DNA from: Clostridia bacterium
GTDB taxonomy: Bacteria > Bacillota > Clostridia > Oscillospirales > UBA644
Reading direction: 5' to 3'
Assembly: GCA_017623595.1 (NCBI GenBank)
Contig: JAGAOU010000121.1
Coordinates: 1-53,042 of the forward strand
Length of the DNA stretch: 53,042 bases
Part shown: positions 33,736-42,507 of the stretch, one piece after another
How the letters are laid out: each line of letters starts with the position of its first letter
Numbering within the stretch: the first letter of the stretch is position 1
The notes under the pieces: generated by a model
Databases searched by the model: none
The model's input: the letters and a program-made list of their open reading frames with translations, nothing else
What the model was told of the DNA's origin: nothing
Translations under genes and position numbers: made by a program

Positions 33736-33764
33736 ATTATATCATTTTTGTCGGGTTTTGTCAA
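33736..33764 (-). promoter_or_regulatory. Promoter of the second permease, lying in the end of the AraC gene
   Basis: Minus-strand TTGACA (33759-33764) and TATAAT (33736-33741), spacer 17, extended TG. The stop codon of the AraC gene is at 33742-33744, so most of the promoter is coding sequence. Confidence 0.85.
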
Positions 33765-34641
33765 TTCTTTTCGAAGGGGTAAAGCGATATTTTTTCGTAA
33801 TACTCGTCGTTTTGGCAAGCTTGTACTCCGTGGGGCGGATAATTTTTCTGCGGAATTCGGAGGGGGAGGCGCCCGTGTGCTTGCGGAAAAAGACCGTAAA
33901 ATAGTTTTGAGAGGAAAAATTCATCTTTTCCGCAATTTCCGCGATGGAAAGCTTCTGATTCAACAGAGCGACCGCCCTCTGGACGCGCAGTTGATTGTAA
34001 TACGCCTTCGGGCTCATGCCGGCGTATTCCAAAAACAAAAGCTTCATATAACTGACGCTGACGCTTTGCCGCGTGGCAAAATCGGAAAGGGTCCGATTCC
34101 CGTCCACCCATTTGGTCATGTCGGATACGATTTTGTGGTAAGATTCCGATCGGTCGGATTTGACGATCTCTTCAACCCCTTGCTTTTCACTTAAACGAAT
34201 CAAAAAAGAGGACAGGCGGTCTGCCGCCAGCTGGGACAGATAGGGCTCGGTCTTTCCCAAAACCACGCTTTTGATGCTTTTACAGATGGCGCGGTATTCT
34301 TCCTTTTCTTCCTCCGTCAACAGGAAAATTCCCTGCTTCAACGCCTCCGGAAGCCGTCCTTCCGCCTGAAAGCTCAAGATAAATCCCCGCGGCGACGTCC
34401 CTTGGACAGAACGGATGCGGTGGAATTCCATGGGGGCGTGGAGCAGCATACAGTTGTCCTTGACCAGATAAATTTTTTCATCCTCCACGCATTCCACGTT
34501 TCCCTGCTCGAAGAAAACGATCTCCCAAAAATCGTGGCTCTCTCCGTGGAATACGTAATCGTCCTTCCAGTTGGCTTCAAAGGCGGTATAAAATCCCTGA
34601 ATGGAAAACGACCGTTGCACTTCCTTTAATGTTAAGGGCAT
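33742..34641 (-). CDS. AraC-family transcriptional regulator with cupin domain
   Basis: 299 residues. Cupin-like sensing domain (1-100: FHGESHDFWEIVFFEQGNVE, NCMLLHAPMEFHRIRS), a linker and a C-terminal double helix-turn-helix (VSVSYMKLLFLEYAGMSPKA; KMNFSSQNYFTVFFRKHTG). A basic tail of about 30 residues (KLAKTTSITKKYRFTPSKR) follows the HTH, and its codons overlap the promoter of the downstream permease. It is divergent from the GH109-like gene and there are two direct repeats of TGTGTCT between them, so it probably regulates both. Confidence 0.9.
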   Translation of the reverse strand: MPLTLKEVQRSFSIQGFYTAFEANWKDDYVFHGESHDFWEIVFFEQGNVECVEDEKIYLVKDNCMLLHAPMEFHRIRSVQGTSPRGFILSFQAEGRLPEALKQGIFLLTEEEKEEYRAICKSIKSVVLGKTEPYLSQLAADRLSSFLIRLSEKQGVEEIVKSDRSESYHKIVSDMTKWVDGNRTLSDFATRQSVSVSYMKLLFLEYAGMSPKAYYNQLRVQRAVALLNQKLSIAEIAEKMNFSSQNYFTVFFRKHTGASPSEFRRKIIRPTEYKLAKTTSITKKYRFTPSKRIDKTRQK

Positions 34642-34651
34642 GACGAACCTC

Positions 34652-34679
34652 TGTGTCTAAAAACATAAATTTTGTGTCT
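34652..34679. promoter_or_regulatory. Probable AraC operator: TGTGTCT direct repeats 21 bp apart
   Basis: TGTGTCT occurs at 34652-34658 and again at 34673-34679, both followed by A/T-rich sequence. The repeat period is 21 bases, two helical turns, as for AraC-family half-sites. It lies just ahead of the AraC start and upstream of the GH109-like gene, whose -10 (TATAAT, 34712-34717) has no good -35 box, which suits an activated promoter. Confidence 0.55.
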
Positions 34680-34765
34680 GTTTTTGTATAGATTTGTTTT
34701 TTTAATTGATGTATAATGATTATAACATAGGATTTCCCATTTGTCAATGGGGGAAGGAGCATTTT

Positions 34766-35983
34766 ATGATCAATGCGTGCGTCATTGGACTCGGCGGCCG
34801 CGGATTCGGGCTGCTGAAATACGTTCTGTTGAAGTCCGAGGATATTCGGATCGTGTCTCTTTGTGATCTTTACGAGGATCGGATTACCCGGGCGTTGGAT
34901 CACGTGAAGCAATTCGGCATGACCGACGCGAAGGGCTTTACCGATTATAAGGAAGCCTTGAACGTTCGGGGGGTCGATGCGGTTTTCATCTTCAGCGATT
35001 GGAGCACCCATACGGAGATCGCCCTGTACGCCATGAAAAAGGGAATTGCCGTGGCAAGCGAGGTGGGATGCGAATATACGCTGGAAAACTGCTTTGAATT
35101 GGTTCGCACCCAGGAAGCCACAGGAACGCCCTATATGTTCGTGGAAAACTGCTGCTGGGGGAAGGAAGAACTGTTGGCAACGTCCATGGTTCGCAAAAAT
35201 CTGTTGGGAACCGTCGTCCATTGTTCGGGCGCGTACGGACACGATTTGCGCAACGAAATTGCCTACGGTCACGTCAACCGTCATTACCGCTTTGACAATT
35301 ATCGGGATCGGTGCTGCGAAAACTATCCCACCCACGAATTGGGTCCCATCGCCAAGTTGCTGAATATCAATCGGGGCAACCGCATTTTGACCGTTTCTTC
35401 CTTTGCCTCTAAAGCCTGCGGTCTGGAAGAATATATCCAAACCCGGGAAGACGCTACGGAGGAAATGAAAAATACAAAATTCAAGCAAGGGGATATCGTA
35501 ACCACGATCTTGACCTGCTCCAACGGGGAAACCATTCATCTGACCCTCGATACCACCCTGCCCCATTCCTATAGTCGGATGTTTACCGTCCGCGGTACGA
35601 AGGGCGCGTATTATCAGGACACGAATTCGGTCTTTTTGGATGGGGATAAGGAATTCTGGAAGCCGGTGGAATATTATCAGACCGCCATGGATAACGCCAA
35701 GAGGTTTGAAGAAGAATATCTTCCGTCTTTGTGGAAAAACATTACTCCGGAGGAAAAGCAGTTGGGACACGGGGGAATGGATTGGTTCTCGTACAAAGCG
35801 TTCTTCGACGCTCTTCAGCAAAAGCAGGAGATGCCCGTTGACGTGTACGACGCCGCCACGTGGCAGTCGGTCGCCGTTTTGTCGGAAATTTCCATCCAGC
35901 AGGGAGGCGCTCCCCAAGCCATGCCCGATTTCACCAACGGAAAATGGTTCAAACGCCCTGCAAAAGACGTTTGCGAATTGTAA
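34766..35983 (+). CDS. Gfo/Idh/MocA oxidoreductase, GH109-like (NAD-dependent glycosidase)
   Basis: 405 residues. The Rossmann domain has CVIGLGGRGFG at the start and the usual DxYED for NAD; the second domain has ENYPTHELGPIAKLLNINRG and HLTLDTTLPHSYSRMFTVRG. These match GH109 alpha-N-acetylgalactosaminidases, which use NAD in a redox elimination mechanism. No signal peptide, so the enzyme is cytoplasmic. Other Gfo/Idh dehydrogenases are possible. Start ATG at 34766 behind GGAAGGAGC. It is divergent from an AraC regulator, suggesting inducible sugar use. Confidence 0.8.
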   Translation: MINACVIGLGGRGFGLLKYVLLKSEDIRIVSLCDLYEDRITRALDHVKQFGMTDAKGFTDYKEALNVRGVDAVFIFSDWSTHTEIALYAMKKGIAVASEVGCEYTLENCFELVRTQEATGTPYMFVENCCWGKEELLATSMVRKNLLGTVVHCSGAYGHDLRNEIAYGHVNRHYRFDNYRDRCCENYPTHELGPIAKLLNINRGNRILTVSSFASKACGLEEYIQTREDATEEMKNTKFKQGDIVTTILTCSNGETIHLTLDTTLPHSYSRMFTVRGTKGAYYQDTNSVFLDGDKEFWKPVEYYQTAMDNAKRFEEEYLPSLWKNITPEEKQLGHGGMDWFSYKAFFDALQQKQEMPVDVYDAATWQSVAVLSEISIQQGGAPQAMPDFTNGKWFKRPAKDVCEL

Positions 35984-35992
35984 ATTGATGAG

Positions 35993-36023
35993 AATCCCCG
36001 AACCACATGGTTCGGGGATTTTT
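35993..36023. terminator. Terminator after the GH109-like gene
   Basis: Perfect 12-bp stem AATCCCCGAACC (35993-36004) with its complement at 36009-36020, ACAT loop, then TTT; sits between convergent genes. Confidence 0.88.
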
Positions 36024-36027
36024 ACGT

Positions 36028-37104
36028 TTATTTTAAATTCAGCATTTCTCTCAAATAAGGCTCGATGGCGTTTGCCATGCGGAAGAATCCCAGGTCGTTG
36101 GGGTGGCATCCGTCCACGGTGCAGCTGTCCCAGCCGATGCCCTCAAAGAGCTTATTGCCGGGCAAAAACCAAATCTTTTCGTCTCCTTCGGATTTTGCAA
36201 TCAGATAGGTCTTGCGGACAATTTCCAAACGGGGAAGCCACGCCGCAGGCTTCAGGGAAACGTCGGGGGCGGAAATTAACAGAATCGGCAGATCCGGCTT
36301 TGCTTCCCGCACCGCCCGATACAGAGGCAGGTGGGTCTGCTCCAAATATTCCGGGTTGGGAGCGTTGTGGTCGTAATCGCAGACGAACGCCGAGGCGTTT
36401 TTGCAAAGGGAGGCAAGATATTCTACCATCGGCGCTTCGGCTTTTGCCGAGCCGGAAAATCCAAGGTTGATATGCTCAACGTTCAACCGTCGGGACAGCA
36501 TCGCCTGATAACTGTTTCCCGGACGGGAGGCGCAACCCCCTTGGGTGATGGACGAGCCGTAATACACCACGGGCTTTTCGATGGCGTAGGGGGCGGGCGT
36601 CTCGATGACGGCGTCTTTTTTCAGCGCGATATACAATTCTTTTACGTTATCGTAGAGGGGGAAATTCAAGGTGTATTCTCCAAAAGCGCCGTCGGTTTGC
36701 AGGGGAGAGGTATATCCCTCCTGCATCCCCATGGGCGGACGGAAGGAGGCGTAATAGATCTCAAATCCCGCCTCGTTTTTCCGATACAGATCGAACCCCG
36801 ATTGTCCAACCAACGTGATATGATTCATCAATCTGTGATTTTTCTGAACCGCGTGGATGGCGATGAATTTGGAATTCGTCTTGAACCGGAGTCTTCCTCC
36901 TGCCGTGTGGGCGTTCATCCCCTTTACGCCGCCGTTGACCTTGTCGGCAATTTCCTGGGGCATCCGAACGTAGCGTCCCTGCGTTTCATCGTAAAAAACG
37001 CCGTGCAGGGCAAAGGGAGCGTTCTTTGCATCAAACCACACGATGTCCGTTTCCGTGATATTCGTTTCAATTTTCATGTTTTGATCGAAATCTTCAATTC
37101 TCAT
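36028..37104 (-). CDS. SGNH/GDSL-family hydrolase with N-terminal accessory domain
   Basis: 358 residues. The N-terminal beta-sandwich domain (about 1-160) is the type found before SGNH esterases of gut bacteria. The catalytic domain begins VVYYGSSITQGGCASRPG (block I, Ser in GSSIT), has INLGFSGSAK (block II Gly), DYDHNAPNPEYLEQT (block III Asn) and DGCHPNDLGFFRMA (block V, Asp and His). Catalytic residues are complete. It probably removes acetyl or other ester groups from glycans; no signal peptide. I start at 37104 behind GGCGAGGTTTTGTT; an upstream in-frame start at 37143 lies near the -10 box. Confidence 0.87.
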   Translation of the reverse strand: MRIEDFDQNMKIETNITETDIVWFDAKNAPFALHGVFYDETQGRYVRMPQEIADKVNGGVKGMNAHTAGGRLRFKTNSKFIAIHAVQKNHRLMNHITLVGQSGFDLYRKNEAGFEIYYASFRPPMGMQEGYTSPLQTDGAFGEYTLNFPLYDNVKELYIALKKDAVIETPAPYAIEKPVVYYGSSITQGGCASRPGNSYQAMLSRRLNVEHINLGFSGSAKAEAPMVEYLASLCKNASAFVCDYDHNAPNPEYLEQTHLPLYRAVREAKPDLPILLISAPDVSLKPAAWLPRLEIVRKTYLIAKSEGDEKIWFLPGNKLFEGIGWDSCTVDGCHPNDLGFFRMANAIEPYLREMLNLK

Positions 37105-37131
37105 AACAAAACCTCGCCGCCGTTTTTTTCC

Positions 37132-37160
37132 ATTATAACACAAAGTCCCGTGAAATACAA
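37132..37160 (-). promoter_or_regulatory. Promoter of the SGNH hydrolase gene
   Basis: Minus-strand TTGTAT (37155-37160) and TATAAT (37132-37137), spacer 17, extended TG. Confidence 0.75.
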
Positions 37161-37200
37161 GTATTTCCCGAATTTGTCACAGGTTTTTCCGAAAATCCTC

Positions 37201-37229
37201 TTGCAATCGGAATCGGAAACTGCTATAAT
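37201..37229 (+). promoter_or_regulatory. Promoter of malQ
   Basis: TTGCAA (37201-37206) and TATAAT (37224-37229), spacer 17, extended TG. Confidence 0.85.
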
Positions 37230-37257
37230 AAAAATAGAATTTTTCCGAGGTGGTTTT

Positions 37258-38691
37258 ATGAAGCGGGCAAGCGGTGTATTGCTACATATCTCTTCGTTGT
37301 GGGGAGAATATTCCGAAGGGTCCTTCGGTCAGGCGGCAAGGGAATGGATCGATTTTCTTGCCGATTGCGGATTTTCTTATTGGCAGACCTTACCCTTTTG
37401 TCTCCCCGACGCCTATCATTCCCCCTATTGCTCCCTTTCCACCTTTTCGGTCAATCCCTATTTTATTGATCTGCCCACCCTGGAACGGGAAGGACTTTTG
37501 ACCGCAGAAGAAATCGCAAGTGCAACCCAGCGCACCCCGTACGCCTGTGAATTTGCCCGATTGTCGGAAGAGCGCCTTTCGTTGCTGAACAACGCGGCGA
37601 AGCGGTTCGGCAATCCCCCGGAGATGGACGCCTTTTACCGTGCGCATCCCCGCACCGCCGATTTTTGTCGCTTTATGGGGCTGCGCGCCGCCAACGGCGA
37701 CCGCCCCTGGAAGGAATGGACGAAAGACGTCCCCGACGAAGAAGCCGTAGCGCTTTGGCGGTTTACCCAATATATCTTTTTCCGTCAGTGGAGCGAAATC
37801 AAGGCTTACGCCAATCAAAAGGGGATTTCCGTCATCGGGGATATTCCCATCTACGTCGCCCTGGATTCCTCCGACGTGTGGGCGGCACCGGAGCAGTTTT
37901 TGCTGGATCAACAAAAGAAACCCACCGGCGTTGCCGGCGTTCCCCCGGATTATTTTGCAGAAGACGGTCAGCTGTGGGGAAATCCTCTGTACGATTGGAA
38001 AAAAATGAAGACCGACGGCTACGGCTGGTGGAAGGATCGGATTCGATTCATGTGCGAGTTGTTCGACGGCGTGCGGATCGACCATTTCCGCGGGCTGGAA
38101 TCTTACTATTCCATTCCGTCAGGGGAGACCACCGCCCGAAACGGAAAGTGGATGAAGGGGCCCGGAATGGCTTTGATTCGTGCGTTAAAGGAAGCCGCCG
38201 GAGACAAGCTTCTGATTGCGGAGGATCTGGGCGACATTACCCCCGCCGTGCATAAATTGGTCAAAGACAGCGGATTTCCGGGGATGCGGGTCTTTCAATT
38301 CGGCTTTTTGGGAGATGAAAATTCTCCCCACCTGCCCCATAATTACGATAACCATTGTATCGCCTATACCGGCACCCACGACAACAACACCCTCTTGGGA
38401 TATATCTGGGAGCTGGACGACGCCACCCGCCGCCGGGTTCTTCGCTACTGCGGTTATTACGGCGACGATTGGGACAGGGGCTACGACGCCATTTTGCGTA
38501 CCATGTTCCAATCCCACGCGGGGCTTTTGATCCTGCCGGTGCAGGATCTGCTTCTCTACGGAAGCGATACCAGACTCAACAAGCCGGGCACCAGCGACGA
38601 TAATTGGTCTTACCGCATCACCAAAGAACAGCTGAATACCGTTGACCGGGAAAAATTCCGAACCTGGAACCGGCTTTACGGACGGATATAA
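37258..38691 (+). CDS. malQ: 4-alpha-glucanotransferase (GH77 amylomaltase)
   Basis: 477 residues, normal for bacterial amylomaltase. Transfers maltosyl units between alpha-1,4-glucans in maltose and glycogen use. Motifs: LLHISSLWGEYSEGSFG at the start, IGDIPIYVALDSSDVWA, the nucleophile Asp in GVRIDHFRGLESYY, the acid/base Glu in LLIAEDLGDITP and the third carboxylate in GTHDNNTLLGYI. Start chosen at 37258 behind CCGAGGTGG; the frame is open far upstream on the opposite strand of the SGNH gene, which is not coding. The PHP phosphoesterase begins 15 bases after the stop, so they share a transcript. Confidence 0.96.
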   Translation: MKRASGVLLHISSLWGEYSEGSFGQAAREWIDFLADCGFSYWQTLPFCLPDAYHSPYCSLSTFSVNPYFIDLPTLEREGLLTAEEIASATQRTPYACEFARLSEERLSLLNNAAKRFGNPPEMDAFYRAHPRTADFCRFMGLRAANGDRPWKEWTKDVPDEEAVALWRFTQYIFFRQWSEIKAYANQKGISVIGDIPIYVALDSSDVWAAPEQFLLDQQKKPTGVAGVPPDYFAEDGQLWGNPLYDWKKMKTDGYGWWKDRIRFMCELFDGVRIDHFRGLESYYSIPSGETTARNGKWMKGPGMALIRALKEAAGDKLLIAEDLGDITPAVHKLVKDSGFPGMRVFQFGFLGDENSPHLPHNYDNHCIAYTGTHDNNTLLGYIWELDDATRRRVLRYCGYYGDDWDRGYDAILRTMFQSHAGLLILPVQDLLLYGSDTRLNKPGTSDDNWSYRITKEQLNTVDREKFRTWNRLYGRI

Positions 38692-38706
38692 TAAGGAGAA
38701 ATGATT

Positions 38707-39651
38707 ATGAAACGTCAACAAGCTTTCATGGGAACCGAACCGATGCTGAAGGGAGGGCTTCATTGTCACACCACCCGTTCCGACGGAAAGGGTGCGCCCG
38801 AAGAGGTCATTCGGCTTCACGTTCAGAACGGGTACGATTTTCTTGCCGTTACCGACCATCGGAAATACAATTACGTGAATTACGCCCCCGACGTGTCGAT
38901 TACCATCATCCCCGGCATGGAATTTGACAATACCTTTGATCGGGAAAAGGGATTCCGCACCTATCACACCGTTTGTATCGGACCTTCCAGAGAAGACGGA
39001 AACGGTTACGAGCAGGACGAAACCCTGGAAAAGGGTACGGCGAAGACCCAAGAGGAATATCAAACGTATTTAGACGATATTCACGCAAAAAATAATTTGA
39101 CGATCTACTGTCACCCCGAATGGTCTTCCACTCCCGCCCGCTATTTTGAAAAATTAGAAGGCAATTTTGCCATGGAGGTTTGGAACAGCGGTTGCGTGAT
39201 CGAAGACGATATGGACAAAGATGCCGCCTATTGGGATGAACTTTTAGGACAGGGAAAATTGATTTACGGCGTTGCCACCGACGACGGACACAAGATGTAT
39301 CAGCATTGTAACGGTTGGGTCATGGTTCGGGCGGAGAACAATATCAACGCCATTCTCAATGCCTTGAAGGAAGGGAAGTTTTATTCTTCCTGCGGACCGG
39401 AGATCTACGATTTCTACGTGGAAGACGGCAAAGCGGTGGTAAAATGTTCCCCCGCCTGCAAAATTCGGTTCCATGCCGATATGCATCCCACGAAGGTCTT
39501 CCGCGGGGAAGAAGGTCAGACTATTTCCCACGCCGAATTGGATTTGAAAGACAATTACCGCTATATCCGCGCCGTGGTCATTGACGAGCAAGGCAGATAC
39601 GCCTGGACGAACCCCATTTTTTTGGATGGAAGATCCGTCGGCGATTCTTGA
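38707..39651 (+). CDS. PHP-domain phosphoesterase
   Basis: 314 residues. PHP metal motifs are complete: LHCHTTRSDGKG (residues 16-27), AVTDHRKYN, IPGMEFDNT, YCHPEWSST, and GVATDDGHKMYQH near the C-terminal end of the barrel. An additional beta domain follows (residues 230-314). Relatives hydrolyse phosphate esters with a trinuclear metal site; the substrate here is unknown and no DNA polymerase domain exists. ATG codons occur at 38701 and 38707; AAGGAGA ends at 38699, so 38707 has the right spacing. It is co-transcribed with malQ. Confidence 0.88.
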   Translation: MKRQQAFMGTEPMLKGGLHCHTTRSDGKGAPEEVIRLHVQNGYDFLAVTDHRKYNYVNYAPDVSITIIPGMEFDNTFDREKGFRTYHTVCIGPSREDGNGYEQDETLEKGTAKTQEEYQTYLDDIHAKNNLTIYCHPEWSSTPARYFEKLEGNFAMEVWNSGCVIEDDMDKDAAYWDELLGQGKLIYGVATDDGHKMYQHCNGWVMVRAENNINAILNALKEGKFYSSCGPEIYDFYVEDGKAVVKCSPACKIRFHADMHPTKVFRGEEGQTISHAELDLKDNYRYIRAVVIDEQGRYAWTNPIFLDGRSVGDS

Positions 39652-39741
39652 ATATCCCGCCGAAATGAATAATTATAATGCATAAATGCCGAAAAACCCG
39701 ATTTAAATGGAAAAAGACACAGTTTTTTTGCATTTTCCCCC

Positions 39742-39770
39742 TTGACAAGCGGGTTTCGATGTGTTATAAT
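39742..39770 (+). promoter_or_regulatory. Promoter of the first T-box unit
   Basis: TTGACA (39742-39747), TATAAT (39765-39770), spacer 17, extended TG. Transcription should start near 39777, the 5' end of the T-box leader. The 85 bases between the PHP stop and this promoter hold nothing recognisable. Confidence 0.9.
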
Positions 39771-39776
39771 ACCCCC

Positions 39777-40047
39777 ATAAAAGCTGTGACGAGGACGGTT
39801 TGGAGTCCCTTGCTTTGAGAGAGCCGACGGTTGGTGCGAGTCGGAAGCAAGCCTCCTTGTAACCCATCACCTCCGAGCCGGAAGTCCGAACGCCGTCGGT
39901 CAGTAGGCGCTTCCCGTGATTGCTGCGTTAACGCATAGGGATTGTTGGATCCCAAGAGTGGCGGAAGGAATACTTTCCGCAATTTGAGTGGTACCGCGAG
40001 TGTATATTCACCCGTCTCAAAGACTTTCTTTGGGACGGGTTTGTTTT
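39777..40047 (+). ncRNA. T-box riboswitch, predicted tRNA-Ile (specifier ATC)
   Basis: Stem I: CTTGCTT (39809-39815) pairs with AAGCAAG (39845-39851); a distal hairpin CCGAC/GTCGG encloses GGTTGGTGCGA, the tRNA-elbow-binding loop, with an AGAGAG bulge on the 5' side. The specifier is read as ATC (39866-39868), followed by ACCTCCGAGCC. Stem III is GCGGAA/TTCCGC (39961-39980). The T-box sequence TGGTACCGCG is at 39989-39998. The terminator stem is 40011-40023 with 40027-40039, then a T run to 40047. Uncharged tRNA-Ile would stabilise the antiterminator and permit expression of the synthetase at 40128. Assignment to Ile rests on alignment with the second leader and on context. Confidence 0.93.
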
Positions 40048-40127
40048 TTTACCGGTGAGCCGCAGATCCGATCCCTCCCAACAAAAAGAACGCGCTCACC
40101 TAAATTTTCCGTCAGGAGGTAAAAAAC

Positions 40128-42395
40128 GTGGCAACAACAGTAGAAACCGAAAAACTTCTTCAGGTCGCGGCTCGGATTTGGGAGATGCGGGAAATTTCCG
40201 GTCTTTCCGTGGAAGAAATGGCGAAGCGGACCGAAGTTTCCACCGAAGAATATCTTCGGTACGAAAAGGGAGAGGCAGACTTTCCGTTTTCTTTTATTCA
40301 CAAATGTTCTCTGGTTTTCAATATCGGAATTTCCGACCTGTTGGAGGGGAAATCCGCCAACCTTTCGTCCTATACCGTCACCCGAAAGGGGCAGGGACAG
40401 GAAACGGCAAAGGAGGATGGAATCACCATTCAGAACCTTGCGCCCATGTTCCGAAAGAAAATTGCCGAGCCCTATTGGGTGCGCTACGAGTACGACCCCT
40501 CCCAGCAAAATAAGCCCATCCACCTTGCCACCCACTCCGGACAGGAATTCGATCTGGTGGTCAGCGGAAAGCTGAAGGTTCAGATCGGAAATCATACGGA
40601 GATCTTGGGCGAGGGGGACAGCATCTATTACAATTCTTCCACCCCTCACGGAATGATCGCCGTGGACGGAGAGGATTGCGTCTTCTGCGCCGTGGTTCTT
40701 CCGGGGGAAGATACCAAGGAAGAAACGGTGCGCGCCAGCATCGTTACCGCAAAATCCTCCGAGCCTCTGGTCTGTGAAAAATTCGTGGAGACCGTCGAGG
40801 ACGAAAACGGTGCGTTGCAGAATATTTCCTTCAAAAATACCGATACCTTCAACTTCGGCTTTGACGTGGTGGACGAGATCGCCGCGCGTTATCCCGACAA
40901 ATTGGCGATGCTTCACCTGGACGTCAATCGGACGGAGCGTCGGTTTACCTTCAAGGATATCAAGCAGTATTCCAACCAATGCGCCAACTACTTTACCTCC
41001 CTCGGCATCAAGCGGGGCGATAAGGTTATGCTGGTCTTGAAGCGGCATTACCAATTCTGGTTTGCCATGGTGGCTCTGCACAAAATGGGCGCCGTTGCCA
41101 TCCCTGCCACCAATCAGCTGAAGGAACACGATTTTGAATACCGCTACAACGCCGCAGGCGTTTCTACCATCGTTTGTACCGCCGACGGAGACGTTGCCGA
41201 CATTGCCGCCGCCGCTGCGGAAAAATGCCCCCAGGTAACCAACAAAATTTTAGTGGGCGGCAAAAAGGACGGATGGCACGATTTTGATGAAGAATTCAAG
41301 CTGTTCTCCCGGAAATACCTCCGTCCCGAAGACGCTTCCGCCGGAGACGAAACGGCGTTGATGTTCTTTACCTCCGGCACCACCGGAAACCCCAAAATGG
41401 CGGCGCATAAGCACACCTACGCCCTGGGGCATTACGTCACCGCAAAATATTGGCATTGTTGCGAACGGGACGGCTTGCATTTAACCATTTCCGATACCGG
41501 CTGGGGCAAGAGCCTTTGGGGCAAGCTGTACGGTCAATGGCTCTGCGAAGGGGCGGTATTCGTTTACGATTTCGACCGCTTTGACGAAAAAGATATTCTG
41601 CCCATGTTCGCAAAATACAACATCACCACCTTCTGTGCACCTCCCACCATGCTGCGGATGCTGATTCGGGAGGATCTGTCGAAATACGATCTGTCCTCCA
41701 TCCATCACATGACCACCGCAGGGGAAGCGTTGAACCCCGAAGTGTTCAAGAAATTTAAGGAAGCCACCGGGCTGGAGATCATGGAAGGCTTCGGACAGAC
41801 CGAAACTACCCTTGCCATCGCCAATTTGGTGGGCACTGCCCCGAAGATCGGCTCGATGGGGAAGGCGTCGCCCCAATTCGATCTGGACGTCGTGGACGCC
41901 GACGGCAACAGCGTTGCCAACGGGGAGGTCGGAGAAATCGTCATTCATACCGACCGATCGGTTCCCTGCGGTCTGTTCCGGGAATATTATCTCGACGATG
42001 AAAAAACCCGCGAGGCGTGGCACGACGGGATGTACCATACCGGTGACACGGCGTGGAGAGACGAGGACGGCTATTTCTGGTACGTGGGACGCGTGGACGA
42101 CGTGATCAAATCCTCCGGCTATCGGATCGGACCCTTCGAGATCGAAAGCGTCATCATGGAATTGCCTTACGTTTTGGAATGCGGCGTATCTGCCGCCCCC
42201 GACGAGGTTCGGGGACAGGTGGTTAAGGCTTCCATCGTTCTGACCAAGGGAACGCAGCCCACGGAAGAGCTGAAGAAAGAAATTCAAACCTACGTCAAGA
42301 ACCATACCGCACCCTATAAATATCCCAGAATCGTCGTTTTCTGCGATTCGCTGCCCAAAACCATCAGCGGCAAGATTCAAAGAAACAAACTGTAA
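40128..42395 (+). CDS. XRE-cupin-acyl-CoA synthetase fusion (AMP-forming), Ile T-box controlled
   Basis: 755 residues. An XRE helix-turn-helix (about 15-70: SGLSVEEMAKRTEVSTEEYL) is followed by a cupin (115-195: His136 and Glu140 in THSGQEFDLVV, His174 in TPHGMIAV) and a complete AMP-forming synthetase (245-755): [46 protein letters not shown] and the catalytic lysine K749 in [12 protein letters not shown]. The sequence is nearest to medium- or short-chain acyl-CoA synthetases (ACSM type). With an Ile leader, 2-methylbutyrate is a likely substrate (inference). GTG start behind AGGAGG. The HTH could let the enzyme bind its own DNA; untested. Confidence 0.88.
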   Translation: MATTVETEKLLQVAARIWEMREISGLSVEEMAKRTEVSTEEYLRYEKGEADFPFSFIHKCSLVFNIGISDLLEGKSANLSSYTVTRKGQGQETAKEDGITIQNLAPMFRKKIAEPYWVRYEYDPSQQNKPIHLATHSGQEFDLVVSGKLKVQIGNHTEILGEGDSIYYNSSTPHGMIAVDGEDCVFCAVVLPGEDTKEETVRASIVTAKSSEPLVCEKFVETVEDENGALQNISFKNTDTFNFGFDVVDEIAARYPDKLAMLHLDVNRTERRFTFKDIKQYSNQCANYFTSLGIKRGDKVMLVLKRHYQFWFAMVALHKMGAVAIPATNQLKEHDFEYRYNAAGVSTIVCTADGDVADIAAAAAEKCPQVTNKILVGGKKDGWHDFDEEFKLFSRKYLRPEDASAGDETALMFFTSGTTGNPKMAAHKHTYALGHYVTAKYWHCCERDGLHLTISDTGWGKSLWGKLYGQWLCEGAVFVYDFDRFDEKDILPMFAKYNITTFCAPPTMLRMLIREDLSKYDLSSIHHMTTAGEALNPEVFKKFKEATGLEIMEGFGQTETTLAIANLVGTAPKIGSMGKASPQFDLDVVDADGNSVANGEVGEIVIHTDRSVPCGLFREYYLDDEKTREAWHDGMYHTGDTAWRDEDGYFWYVGRVDDVIKSSGYRIGPFEIESVIMELPYVLECGVSAAPDEVRGQVVKASIVLTKGTQPTEELKKEIQTYVKNHTAPYKYPRIVVFCDSLPKTISGKIQRNKL

Positions 42396-42472
42396 AAACG
42401 TAAAATGATTGAATCAACGTTCCTTCGGGGCGGAAAAAAGTCGGGTTTTTTGCAAAAAATTGCGAAAAAGGT

Positions 42473-42501
42473 ATTGACAAAACACCAAAGTTGTGATAAA
42501 A
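42473..42501 (+). promoter_or_regulatory. Promoter of the second T-box operon
   Basis: TTGACA (42473-42478), TAAAAT (42496-42501), spacer 17, extended TG; transcript start near 42508. Confidence 0.85.
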
Positions 42502-42507
42502 TAGTAC

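Noticed and set aside
36331-37257. In-frame extension of malQ by 309 residues
   Set aside because: It is antisense to the SGNH gene; the promoter, ribosome site and family start all fix malQ at 37258.
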